DNA of 64,000 nt from Ectobius pallidus (Eukaryota > Arthropoda > Insecta > Blattodea > Ectobiidae), in NCBI GenBank assembly GCA_964059195.1, contig CAXKWD010000002.1, positions 50,494,923 through 50,558,922 of the forward strand, read 5' to 3'. How positions within the stretch are numbered: position 1 is the first letter of the stretch; each line of letters begins with the position of its first letter. The notes beneath the pieces were generated by a model, which saw nothing but the letters and a program-made list of their open reading frames with translations, did no database searches and was not told where the DNA came from. A program made the translations under genes and the position numbers. This document shows, one piece after another, positions 32,796 to 46,700 of this stretch.

Positions 32796-35490
32796 TCATC
32801 TCTTCTCTTTCTTGGACATATAATCAGTTCATTATTTGGTATTTGTTTTGTGATTCAGGAAGTACAAGACATCTAGTGCTGTATCACAAGATGGATTATA
32901 TTATAAGAAACATAATTTTGATATAAAGCCATATCAAATACACATGCCTAGCATTAGCATTCACTTTGTACTTCTGATTATAAAGTTGTAAAGGAAGAGT
33001 TTATTTATTATTTGCTTACTGAAGAGGTAAGATCTCCACTCACTTAAGACAATACAACAGAAGAATTACAAGATGTAGGTTATGTGAAGAGAAAGGAAAA
33101 GAACAAACAAACATAAAATAAACATACATCATAGAAAAGAAAGAAAGATAGAAAGGAAAAAAGAGGAAGAAATAAAAACAAGAAGCTTAAAGTTATCATT
33201 CAAAGTCTAAGAGAAATACTGAAGTTAAATAGTAGAAAAGAAAGCAAGGAAATTCCTTGAAAATTTGACATAATGATCCTATAGCATTATAAATTTCAGA
33301 ATTGATTAAACCATAACAAAAATTCAAATTGTATAAATTTTTCATATTCTTCTTGTATATGTTTGAAGACTGACAAATTAAAACATATTTTATAATAAAA
33401 ATCAAGCACTTACATGTACCGTATATCATGCCAAATGAATACAAGCAAACACCTGTAAGATTAAAACAATTATTCCTGAATAGTCTACTGCAGAATCTTA
33501 AATTTTAAAAATGTCCTTTTGTCTGAATTTTTTATACCATAGGCTACCACTTATTTCCTTCGCATTTACCTCCATTTTACCTGACACTAGATTTTAGACA
33601 AACCATTGTTTATTAAGGTTAATTTATATACTGGTATTATATGTATGCCAACGATAATATGTTAATAGTAAATATATGATTAATATTTATATCTGTAAAT
33701 GAATTCACAAGATCCAAGTCTTACTAGGATTTAAGTCTGGAAGTGCCAGTGATGAAAATGGGGACCTCTAGACTCACAAATACATACCGATTAAACTGAA
33801 CTTTCTTTTCCCAATTTACTTGATTTCAAAAGAAAATTCAGACATTTTATTAATGATGTAAAAGGCTATATAAAATGAAAGTACAATAATTTGATATCGA
33901 TGTAGTACATACTTCAGGTATGTAAAAAAAAAAGAAACGTCTGACATCTTTGGTGTGTGAGCTCACTTTACTCTACGACAATCCTGTGTCACATTAACTG
34001 TAAGATAATTTTCTTACTGCATAGTTTATAGTAGGAAAAAATATACAAAAAAGAAATGATAATAAAAAAAGGAAACAAAAAAATTAATAAAAATTCCAAA
34101 GGCATCCTTTCATTTGATTTTCAATGAAACTTTATCAACTCCAACTTTATGCCAGTGTGAATATAAATCTTTGAGCCAATGAAGGGATAGAAAAGTTAGC
34201 ATTCTATTCTCAACATCTTTGAGATCAATAAGAAGATCATATATCCTACTTTTAATATGGAAAATTGAATTGACATAGTAGTTTTTATTTTCTATTCTGC
34301 AGTCAGTTGATAATAATCAATTAGCATCACAGTGCAATAATAGTAAAACAACAAGAAGTTAATAAAAAAAAGACTGATCAATGTCCTTCAACAGTATCAG
34401 TACTATAGCTTTCCCCTGCTGACTTCCTTTCATTTCCATCTCTAAATTTATTATCATTAAATTAGTAATTTCCTTGGTCTGTAGTCCAACTATTTCTTGT
34501 CATGATTCTGGAATTGTGGTATCTGTTCTTAGGTTACATCCCCCCTCTCCAAAAGAGCCATTATGTGTTGCACACCTATAGTTTCTCTCTCTCTCTCTCT
34601 GAATTCTGATCTACTTGGCTTCTAAAAGGAAAAACTTCAATAAAATAAATTATTCTGTTTTCACATGTACTTAAGTTGCTATACCATGTACCTAGACAGT
34701 GCTTGAAGTTTGGCTTTGTGAATATTTTTAATATCTCTGATGCTGTGGTCAGTCTGGTGTAAGTTTTAATATCAATCAAGAAAATATGGAAAATAAGACA
34801 GAAAACAAAAATTATAGTAGTGAACCGTGTATTGGTCAGATTTTCTTTATGGCAATGATAATTTATCTTTTAACAAGCATGTGAGTTGATAAAGTTTCAT
34901 TGTAAATAGCTGATATATAATAAATTAATTCACAGTCATTACCTAGGTACAGAACATAAACATGCAATACTACAAAACATTATTTACATTATCCAAGGTA
35001 CAATGTTTACTCTAGCTGATCAGCATCTCAACCAAACTTCCAGAATACTTGTTGGAATGTTCCACCAACCAGAATGCAAGAAGAAGACAACCGCGATGTG
35101 TACAATGAAGAAAATGCGTACGTGTGGATGATTTTTCCTTAAGACTGGTACAATGGTTTTATATTGCATATATACAAAATACAATCAACTATAATTTTCA
35201 GACTTCCATCTTTGATTAGACTATCAGCATTTAATATGCTTTTTTTCTCCCAAGACAGAACGAAGATTGATGGCAAAAAGTTTCTCTTCAAAATTCTCAA
35301 AAAACTGCACTATGCACAAACCCACTGAGACAGTGATACACACTGTTCATCTGAAAACTGATGCACGAAGCCGAACCATCAGATCGACTTTTTGGTATAG
35401 GAATGACAAGAATAAAATCATACTATGCATTTTTTACCATCCAACTTTACAGTAGCAATAAAATGAGTTTGTGATGCTTTCAGAAGCCAT
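32796..35490. other. Intergenic sequence and probable APC 3' untranslated region
   Basis: The part next to 35491 should be APC 3' UTR on the minus strand, but the polyadenylation site could not be placed. There is a short CT microsatellite at 34582-34601. No coding sequence was recognised. Confidence 0.4.
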
Positions 35491-38400
35491 TTAGACGGTA
35501 GTAACTCGCATCGATGCCGTGTTAAATTCTTGTACATGTTCATCTAATGCTTCCGATGGTTCGTGCCTCGTTTCCTCAGCGTTCCCAATTCCCCTCAGGT
35601 ATGACTCACTCACCTTTGCAATGGAAGTGACAGGCATTGGTATGTGGGAAGCGGGCGGGTTATAATTGAATGGCTGAACTATTGCAGAAGCAGGCGGTCT
35701 GCATGTGGGTTTGGCTTCGCCATTGCAGGCACCTCCTTCTTCAGGAGGGTTTATGAATGAACCTAACCGAGATAATCTCTTTGGTTTGTCTGAATCCTGA
35801 TCTTCATTTTCAGTTGAATTTGATTTGATGTCTCTGTTTTTCCTCCTGAGGACAACTTCTGGGACAAACGACTTGCTGGGTCGACTCGTGGGCTGCACCA
35901 TGGCTATGGCAGGTGCTTCTGCTGTCTGATGCTGTGCACTTGGTAGCCTGCAGGACTGGTCCTCACTGGTTGCATAGCTCGAGAAATCCCCAGTGTTTCG
36001 GTAACTTTTAACTTCATTTTCTTCAACAGCATGCCTCATTCTTTCATCATCTTCACACCCATTCACTGCATCTGTACACGACTGCTCATCAACCTGATTT
36101 TTTATGGCAGATTTTGATGGAAGCCCTTCAAATGTTGAACTACGAACAAGTCTTGAAGGAGGTGCAGGCATAGTAGGAGCAAGGGTATCATCATTATCAT
36201 TTTCAGCATGATTTGCTTCATCTGATGTGGCAGTGATCCATACTCTTGTATCTTTCTTAGCTACTTTCTGTTTATTTTTACTTTCTTCTACCTTCTTCCA
36301 CAAACTTGCTATTTTGCTTGTCACTTCTTTCTTGGCAGCAACTTTCTTACCAGATCCTCCCACAGAAGAAACAGAGTTTAAACTACAGTTGCTATTTGAC
36401 CTTTGAGGTTGGACAATACCTTTTGGTGTGCTTTTACCACTGTCACTGCTCTGCAGACTCTGATTACTCATGGAAGTCTTCATTCCTCCTTGGGCACCAC
36501 CATTCCCTCTCTTGTAAGTAATCCTAGATGCAGCTGGGGTACGAGTGGTACCATTTCTTCCTGGAACTGCTGCAGTTTTTCCTAAAGCCTTTGAATTTGG
36601 AGTGTTGCTATCCTGACTATTTGCCTTAGAAAACCTACTCTGAGTGGTTGTCGGTTTGGTAAGTGATGCTGGTACTGATGCTTCTTTACGTAATCTTGTT
36701 CTAGAAGCAGCAGATATCACAGAAGATGGTTTTGTGGCCACAGGGGTTTTCTTGACCTTTGGCTCAATTTTGGCACTGGTAATAGAGGCTGGAATTGGGA
36801 TTCGTGTTTTTGTTGGTGACTGAGGTGCTGCAACTTGAGCAGCAAGCGGTGAAGTGTTATCTTCCTTTGTAAAAGTTCCTTGCCTTTCTGGAGGTCTAAA
36901 CCTAGGATCTTTGGCTTCACCATCCTCACTTTCCTTACTCAGTGTTCTTGCTGAGCTTACACTGCTTCTTGCAGATTGAGTTCGTGTCGGTGGAGACGAC
37001 ATATTTTGGTTTCTTTGTTGTGGTCGTGCCATTCGAGTGGTTTTTGGACTTGTATTACGAGGACTTCTACTCTCTGCAGAAGATGGGGGAGTTCTTGAGA
37101 TAGAACGCTGTGAAGTACCAGTGCTTGAACTTCTACCTGTCTGCCTCAAAGAAGATGCTTTTGCTGTCCTCACATTTGAAGCTGACTGACTCTTTGTAGG
37201 ACCTGAGACTATAGGAATGCTGCTACGAGCTTTTGCAGCTATTGGTAAGCCTGGAGGAATTGCAGCTGTTCTCTTCGTTGCTGGCGATGAGTACAGTGCT
37301 TTCCGCCTTCCACGGATAGATTTTGGACTATTGGTCTGAGGAGTGCCTTCATCTGTGTTGTTTGAATCAGCACTTTCATCCCTTTTAATTCTGTCTTCGG
37401 GTTTCACAATTCTTGGTCCCTTTGCTGTTATATGAGCATTCTCTTCTTCATCCTGGCTTTCATCACTGTTGTCGGAATCTCTGTCCTCTGGAGCAATATC
37501 AGTATCCTCATGCATCACAATATCAGCATTATTTTCTACAAAAACTTCATCTGTAGCTAAAGGACTGGGTTCTACAGTCACAGAGCTCCTTCTTCCAGAT
37601 CCGCGTCTCTTTGCCACTCTGCAGAAGTTGGAATTCTGATCAGATTCTGACTCAATGGAAATCAGACTCAGTGTTTCACATTCTAGAAGCATCTCATCAC
37701 TGCTGGGAAGCTCAGAGGATTCACTGTTACGTCTTCTTGAATCATTTATAGTTGTGATGACTATATTGGCATCACGTTCTAGTAGTGACTCAATTTCTTC
37801 AGGGGTGACATTTAAAAGAGCTTCCACAAATCCTGCATTAGAACAGTTAAGAGTCAAGCCTTCTGTTACTGGGTGAATGGGAAGGCAGTTGGATGGCTCA
37901 TAATTTGCATTTTCAGCTTGGTTAGCATTAGTTTCACAGTTTTGCTGAGATATTTTGTTTTCTTCGCTCAAGGTACGAGTTCTGAATCTGTCTTTAGCTT
38001 CAGCTCTCTTCTGCTTCAATGTCTTCACTCTTGGTATTCTGTCTCTTGTTGCCTCCTGTCTTGAAGACTCACTGTCTCCGGTCTTGGGATCTTCTGCCAT
38101 ATTTTCGATGATATCTCGCCTTGAATCGATTACAGGTGACTTATCCAAAACCCTAGTTTGGAACCTTTCCCTATCTTCAAGTCGCCTTTGCTTTGGTGTT
38201 ATTTTCCTTTCTCTTGGTTCCTTTTCATCAACTTCTGGTACTGAATTTACAGTTTCTACAGGTCCTGTGCCAAATGGTACTGCTTCGTCAGCAACTGGTG
38301 TTGTCACTTCTGACTGTTCTATTAACACTGTTTCACTGCTGTCAGTCTTTCTTAATTGAAAGTCCTCTTCCTCAGCACCAATGGTGTAGGTTCTGTAGCG

Positions 38401-40748
38401 ATCCTTTACCAGTTGTCGCTTTTGTTTTGGAGTTAACTGTTTATGTCTATGCCTCTTTGGAGTAGACTCAGCAGAACTGTAGTTATCAGGAGGGACAGGT
38501 GTAGTTTTTCTGCTAGTATCAGATGGCAAATCAGGAGCATCTACAACATCGACTTTTTCTAATGCACAAGCAGGGTCTTCTGTGCACATTTCTGTGTCAC
38601 TGCATATAGTCTCAGTTCCTGGCTCCATAGTTGACTCAGGATCAACAAGATCTGCAATTTCATTGAATAACGAAGGAGGATTGATGTTGTCTAAACAGTC
38701 ACTAGCACTGTTTGTATGTACACTGGCAGACATCGCTGCAGCAGGATACTGTGCTGCATACACTTCAGCCATCACATTTGCTGCTGGTTTCAATAGCTCG
38801 AACAGCGCATCACTATTACCAGGAGACTGTTCTGAGTTAGAATGTTCTTTGCCTGAAGCATCAGCAACTTCTGAGGTTATGCTTGCTACACTAATCATGC
38901 TGTTCTCCATATCAGCAATGTCGATTAGTTCTTCCATTGCAGAAGGAGGTTTAATGTTGTCAAGGTGTGAATTACAGCTACTAGATACACTGGTGTTATT
39001 ATCTAGATTTTCAATGCTTCCATTGTGATTGTTACCAATTGCCCTTCTCACCATCATTCCCACTGGAAGAGACTTCTTCCTAGAGTGCCGACAATCCATC
39101 CTTGATCCATTGCTGCGAGGCTGTTGAGGTGGAAGTGATGATGAGTTACACTGTTCTCGTGTTTCACCACTGTCGCCATTCTCCATTTGGCCAGAGAAGC
39201 TTGCTGTAAGGGATACCAGACTCCCCATCATGGACGGAGGCTTGATTGCATCTAGGTCAATGGAATTCAAACTTGTAAGACTGTGCTCCATCTCTTCACC
39301 AGAAGCATAGGTAAGATTCTGAGCTTCGGCCTGTACAGCAACAGCTAATTTACCAGCCTCAACTTCAATCATGTGTGAATCTGTGAGAGAACTCACTTGT
39401 TGTTCCTCACTGGTTTTGGTGATCAGATCTTCTTCTTCTGCCAGATCGGGAAGGGTACTAACACCATCTTCATGTTTGTCACTTGTGAATGAAGCTACAA
39501 GAGGAGCACTTATGCTCATGCTTGGGAAGGATACATCATTGGGTGATGTATCTTCATTCCAAGTATCACTTCCTACAAGGCTTTGTTTCATGATGTTTGG
39601 ATCTTTATTTTTATCTTTCTTATCTTGTGTCTGCTGCAAAAGTTCTTCCGTGAGACGATCTAGAGATGCAATCATAGCATCTGGATCCCTCTTTTTATTA
39701 CCATACTCCCCTTTTCCATCACTTCCAAAATCAGTAGAAGGACTTTCTCCAGAAGAAAAGGGAGACTTGTTATCATCACTGGTACTACCAAGAGGGCTAT
39801 CTTCTATTTTATTGCTTAAAGGTGATTTATCTAAGTCCAATTCTACATTTTCTTTGCAGAGAACAGTTTCTGAAGGACCAGTTTCAACAGCTCCTTCAAT
39901 GATAGCTGCTCCTCCTTGTGAACTGATTGCAGATGCAAGGCAGGATGTTTTCTCTCTCCCCTTTGTATTCTCTGGATGTTCCTGACTCTCGTGAAGGTCT
40001 GGGAGACTTTGCCCGTTTTCTATGGCTGCGATGTTTTCTTCTACGTCTGCTGCTGTTTCCTTCATGACTGATGCAGCAGACGGGTCCAGCCCGTTTTTTG
40101 GAATTTGTTTCATATCATAGCTCTGATCTTGTAAAGATAAACATGCCATGCCAACCTCTAATGCTTCAGCCCCTGCTTCACTACATTGGCTGTGTGTTCT
40201 TGCTATGGGCTTTAATTCTAGTTTCTGCAGTGGTACACTGGGGATTACGATGTGACGCTCTTCATCTCCTTGCCTCATTGGAATCTTGCATACGCCACTA
40301 ATGACTTTCTTCTTGCCTGTAACAGGGACTGCAATCCTTGCCTTAACCACTCCGCCATCAGCCTTGCTCTTCGGCATACCAGAGCTTATGCACTGCTCAA
40401 GCAAGGCTTGTTCAGATGGAGTTGGTTCTATAGAACCAAATGAATCAACACTAAGAGAGCTGAGGGAGCCATTTCGGGACAAAACAGTGATGACATCTTC
40501 TGACAGAGAGCTGTTCTTATTGTGCAGTCTTGAAGATGCAGTTGAGTCTTCATGTTTGTCACTGAGATCTCCCCAACTTCCATCGGAAGCCACCATGAGT
40601 TGTGAGGACTCAGCAGCCACAGAATCTATAACTTTGTTGAGTGGAGAGCTACAAGTTCTCACAACACCATCTCCAACTGGTACTGGAATCCCACTAGATT
40701 GCTTGCTTCCAGAAGATGCAGAGGATGTGTCATGGACAGCCTTCATCA
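35491..40748 (-). CDS. APC: APC last exon, 1752 codons
   Basis: One open frame from acceptor TGTTTAG to the stop at 35491-35493. In order: SGIPVPVG (SxIP), a 20-aa-like SRNGSLSSLSVDSF and SAMP motif EQALLEQCISSGMPKSK (40363-40490). Then three PPS repeats (IKPPSMM, IKPPSAM, INPPSLF) between 39265 and 38620, and three basic repeats of the type KQKRxxxxDRxxT between 38440 and 37966. A long Ser/Thr/Arg-rich basic region follows (about 37300-36300), with SSIPIVSG and the helix SKIASLWKKVEESKNKQKVA. The end has PFNYNPPASHIPMPVTS, as in vertebrate APC, and the terminal VTTV (PDZ ligand). Confidence 0.93.
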
Positions 40749-43700
40749 CTAAACAACAGAAAAAGCCTTAATTTTAGCACTGTTTTATATTTTCGACCTA
40801 CGTACTGTTTTCACCTCAATAAAAGCTACAATTTTTTTCCCTACAATAAGGGAAACAACAAATACATGTGTCTTAAAATCATGTATAATCAGTGAAGGAA
40901 GTGGGAAAAAGCAGAGACGGTATGCTATCTCAAGATTTTTTCCTATCATACCTCAATGTGAAAACAAAAAGTCACCTCCCTTACAACATAATTATTATGT
41001 GATAGCCAATGTAGGAAAATGTTCTATACACTCGCCAGTGATTTTAATTAACTTCCTCCATGAGTAACCAATCCACCTTTATAGATGATCGCCAAGCAGA
41101 ATTGCAAAAGTTACAAAATCTTGTACCATTTAATACCTATTTAAACAATATAAAAGTTACAATATTTTGTTACTGAGGAATTTTTAAAAAGCATCAGATC
41201 TAGCAATATTGTCATTAAGATGCCAACATAGGTCATCACATGTTACTGGCCACAGCCTTCTATACTAGTAATGGATACCAGTGAAAGCATACCAGTGGAT
41301 GATCGATCATGAAAAGTATTTATATTATGACAAACAGATAATAGGGCGCTACTCTTTGCTACAAAGGGCATTTTTTTAAACTTCATTGACAGTATGTTAT
41401 TTGACAATTAAAACCAGTGCAGTTATGATCCAGTGCCAATTTCCATACCAGTGCATACCACCTCACTTCCTTCACTGTGTATGATTGCTCGCTTAAGCAA
41501 TAATGGACAAAAATGCACACACCATAGGTAGTTAATCCACCAGGGCCTGTTTCACTACCCTCAGCTAAATATTTTAATCATGGTTGTCTTGATTATTGTC
41601 ATCCAACCTATTCATTTATTGGCTATCTTGAACCAGTGCAACATACAACAATTCAGTTATACCTAGAAAATACATAGATTTCAATGAAAACACTGAACCA
41701 GTCTTTCTTTGGGATGGAAAGCATGCACAAACTCAAGGCATTAATTTTGTCTTGATTATTCTGTACAATTTTCTGTATTTTCTTTTACAATTTAAAATTG
41801 TAAAATTGAGGAAGGGAGCAACACCGCCAGTTGTATGTAGCTGAGATAACCACAATGGTGGTTGAAACTACGAGGGTCGTTCAAGTCAATCTGGGACTTT
41901 ATTTCATTTCATGTTTAAATGTATGCAGTAGAAACTAGCACCTGTGTCCTGTTACTGGTAGACGGCGCTCATTTCCCGCACTTCTGGATAGACCGTTATT
42001 CAAGATGGCGGACAACAGTGTGAACGTGTACGTGGAACAGCGTGTTGTGATGGAAGTTTTTAGTGAACGAGGCCATCTTTGAAGCGCTTACACCATTCAA
42101 ATGCCTTACTGCAACTGAGTGGCTCATCACCATACTGAGCCTGAAGTCTTCTGTAAATTTCAGCAGGTTTTATGGCCTTGGTCACTAAAAACTTCATCAC
42201 AACACGCTGTTCCACGTAGATGTTCACACTGTTGTCTGCCATCTTGAATAACGGTCTATCCAGAAGCGTGGGAAATGAGTGCCGTCTACCAGTAACAGGA
42301 CACAGGTGCCAGTTTCTACTGCATACAAAACCTCCAGCCTAGGCATCCATTTAAACCTGAAAAGAAAAAAAGTCCCAGATTGACTTGAACGACCCTCATA
42401 GTTGAACGGTATTTATCCTTAAGTGAAGTTTTGTGTGTGCAATTAACAATATCAGTCGACTTGATCATGAAATTCATCCTACAAAAACCACATGGTGCCA
42501 GCAATAGGAACAGAAAACAGCAGTCAAGGATGTTAAAGAATAAGGTCTTCCTGATGCTAGTCCAATAAAACACTTTTTAGTGAGGAGCTACAAATCCCGA
42601 CTCATGACGGACTTCGTCCATATTTATTGCAACAGATACAAGTGTTCAGATATTTTTCAACATATTCACCACTAGAACTGAGACATTTGTCATACTGTGG
42701 GACCAACTTTTGAATACCTGTGTCATACAAGTCTGCCACCTGGGATTTGCACCACTGTGTGCCAACCATTTCCACCTCTCTGTCATTCTGTGTCATTTCT
42801 TGAGGTGTAGGAAAAGATAGAAATCATTGGGAGTGAGGTCTGGGCTATAGAATGGATGTTCAAACATCTCGCAGCAAGTCTCCTGCAGAATGGAGGTGTT
42901 TAAACATTCATCATAAATTTCATTAAATTAAGTTAATTCATCCTAAAGCCCAGACCTTGCTCCCTTGGTTTCCATATTTTCCTCCTACACCTCAAGAAAT
43001 GATACAGAATGACAGAGATGGTTGTCACACAGTGGTTCAAATCCCAGGCGACAGTCTTCTACGGCACAGATATTCAAATGCTGGTCCTATGGTATGACAG
43101 ATGTGTCAATTCCGGGGGTGAACATGTTGAAAAATAGCTGAACATTTGTTTTGTTTCTGAAACAGCCCCAGGAAAACTTACTTTGTGAATGGCCCTTGTA
43201 TTAATAATATCAGTTGCATTACATTTCTTCCACATCTATACTGCAGTAAGCTGTAAAATGAATCTTCTCAAGAAGGTACCAATGGAAAACTTACCTGCAT
43301 TGTACTCATCTTCATCATCTCCCACACTGAGGGAGCTGAGAGAAGCAGCTTGAGACACTTTGAGGGGAGTGTCCTCAGTGCTGAACCTCAGTGGCATGTC
43401 ACAGGAAGCTCCATCAGAAACTGGGCGTCCACACGAAGCTCTGTGGAAAGCAGAAATATTCCTTATTAAATTGTATTGGAAGTTAACACAGTGAAGTTAT
43501 ATAACATAATAATTATATAAGAGTTGAATGTTTACACAAAAACTTCACTTTTGATATAGTTTACCTGTACTAGTTTTGGCTCCTTTGCAACCATTGTCGA
43601 AACTAGTACAGGTAAACTATACCAAAAGTGAAGTTTTTGTGTAAAAATTTCATTCTTATATAATTATTAAGAAATATTCCTGTTTGCAACAAACTGTTCT

Positions 43701-46700
43701 ATTTTCATTGTACATAATTTGAAAATATGAAAACTGTGTTATTACACAATAATATGAGTACTCAATTGCACAATATACAAAATAAACAATTTGGAAATTT
43801 TATCTTGGTTTACTAGAATCTAACCTTTTCACTGCTATTGACTAATAAATGTGTCATCTCCAAAACTGGAAATTGGCTACTCCAATTAAATTTTCCTAGT
43901 TGATTTTAAACTTTTAAACTTAAAGCCCACTGATGATTTTACCTGTTGATTGCCTTATTATCTCCTATATAACTATTATGTTATACAACTACACTGTATC
44001 AACTTCCAACACGATTTAGTATTGCAACTACAATAGTTCAGTTAAATTTCATCTATAAATGGCCCACTAGATTTGTGTGTAAATTTGAAATCTGAGGGAA
44101 ACAATGTTTATTCATAAGAAATCAGAATATTAAAAAACACAGGCAAAGGTTCTAAGCCTTTATAAGTAAGTAGAGTTAATGAAACTAGAGGGAAATTCTC
44201 TAAGGAAAAGAAAAAATGAAAAAGATGCTTCTTTTTTTTCCACAGATTTGTGTAAAAATCTTATTGTGACATCACTAGTTGATGCTTAAATACATTTGTA
44301 ATTTGATTTACATAGATTTATTTTATTTGGAGATTCTTGCTGTTTTTGCCAGCTGAAAACAGCCCTCATAATACCATAATACAGACTTCAATTAGAATAA
44401 TTCCGGGGTGCGTGGACAAAGAGAGTTAAGTCCACTTTCTTGTTACTGAGAATTAGAGTGACTTAACACACTATACCAGCCCAACTTAGCTTTAGAGATG
44501 GATAAACCCACGAGGCACACATCCATAACTACCGTACAATTTTGAATATGACTTACTGGACTTAACACAAAAATATAGAACATTTTATCTATTCTATGGA
44601 CATATTTCAACTTTTTAGGATGGTGGACTTAACTCTCTTTGCCTGCGCACCCGCAAATTATAATGCTTGCTCACCTGCACCTGTAAAGGGTCTATATTAA
44701 GGTAAATAATTTTTCTCTCTTTCCTCTATTTGCGGGAGGCTAAAGTTCCAGGGTCCAAAAAGAGTTATGGTTATTTAACAACTGGGGTGTACTGCTATTT
44801 ACGTTTATGACCTCACCTGTGTGCTGGAATTTTGCCTTTAACACACCTGTAAATCTACAGACATGGGACTGTCGCATTTATGCACACATAAATACCATCA
44901 ACCTAGGCCAGGATCGAACCTGTGACCTTGGGCACCTAAAAAAAAGGAAACTTTTTCCACTGGCAACTGTGGTAACCTCTGAGAGCTGCTATTTGTGTCA
45001 ATTACTCAATTTCACACTGAGCTGAGTAATTTTTGAAACTTTTGACAGGATTCGATTTTTATGAATCTACAACACCGTAAAACTTCAAGAAATGTTTACC
45101 ACCATAGAAGAGCTAGGGAAAACATCAGGATTAATAATTAACCAAAATAAGACAAAATACATGAAGATGGAAATTAATCAATGTGGGAACATGCCGCAAA
45201 ACATACATATTTGATTCAGTAACAAACTATGCGTACACATATTTGGGAGTGGAAATTAATAGCAAAGGAACAGTGTCCGAAGAAATTAATAAAAGAATAA
45301 TAGCCGGAAATAGAGTATACTATGCAAACTTGAGTTTAATCAAGTCAAGCTTGTTATCTAAAGCATCCAAAATGAAGCTATATAGAACATTGATAAGACC
45401 TGTAGTATCATATGCTGCTGAAAGCTGGACACTAAATACAAACGATGAGAATGCTCTAAGAATTTTTGAAAGAAAAATCATTAGACGCATATATGGTCCG
45501 ATTAATGAAGCAGGAATATGGAGAATAAGGTCAAACCTAGAAATAAATAAGATAATGCATGGAGAGGACATTGTTAGGCATGTGAAATCATTAAGACTTA
45601 GCTGGCTAGGTCATGTAGAAAGAATGGGAAAAGAGAGAACACCAAAAATCTACTGCATGGAGACATAATGGGGACCAGAAGAAAGGGTAGACCAAGAAAA
45701 AGATGGATACAGGATGTAGAACAGGACTTAAAAAAGATGGGTGTAAAGAATTGGAAAAGACAGGATCAGGAAAGAGATGCATGGAAGAAGATTGTGAAGG
45801 AGGCCAAAGCACATCAAGGGCTGTAGTGCCGAGAAAGAAGAAGACAACACTGTAAAAAGACCATGATTGAAAAACAGAATACATTCAGCTTTTTTTTTTT
45901 ATCACCAACTTACTAAAGCAGTAGAGGGAGCATGATTTTAAGCAAATAAGTACAGTAAAACCTCTCTATAACGACCATCGCTGGTTCCACGGAAAAGTGG
46001 TCTTTAAGAGGGGTGGTCTCTTAATAGGGGGAATGAATTTTTATGTCTTGAAACTGAAAATACAATAGAATAAATACGGTACAATACAAAAGGTGTATTA
46101 TGCAAGTTAACACACAGGTGATTACAGTATAACGGGGTAATGTTTTCCAGGAAAAGAAAGACACGTCTATTTTCCCTACAATACATTTTGCTATAAGGAC
46201 AATGAAAGGAACTCGACCGGCACGCTTCTTAGAATCAAGAATTTCAGAAACCCCTTCATGTCCACTGAATAAACGTTTTCATAAGAAATAGAATTACCCC
46301 TCCGAGTCACTGCGATCATGTAAATAATAAAGGCATGAATTCTTAAGGGTATTGAAACAAGCAGGTAAGAGGTACAAGATTGGAATGTGTCCTGTTGAAG
46401 CCACGGTACTTCTACACTGTCTACTGTAAGGTATTTCCCAGAAGGCGAAAAGGAAAAAAAGCCCAAAAGCATTGTTCAACCATATTCTCATTTCTGTTCA
46501 ATCACTCTTGTAAAAGCACTGTATTGAAAATTGAAGAGACATCTTGCAGTGCCCACATCAGTATTTCTGTTCAAATGCTGATTAATGCCTACCATTTGAG
46601 TAAATATTTTTTACGATTTTGGTCGTTATAGAGGAGTTTAACGTAAATGAAACTCTGGTCGTTGGTCGGGGAGAGGGGTGGTCGTTTAATAGGGGTACAA

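Larger units (their letters stand above)
40749..43294 (-). other. Last APC intron
   Basis: Two mariner-related foldbacks occupy its middle (41871-42400 and about 42600-43165). The first 1.1 kb holds nothing recognised. Confidence 0.6.

Noticed and set aside
37655..40771. Several plus-strand open frames of 60-200 codons opposite the APC last exon
   Set aside because: They are antisense shadows of the 1752-codon APC frame, with composition explained by its Ser-rich codons.
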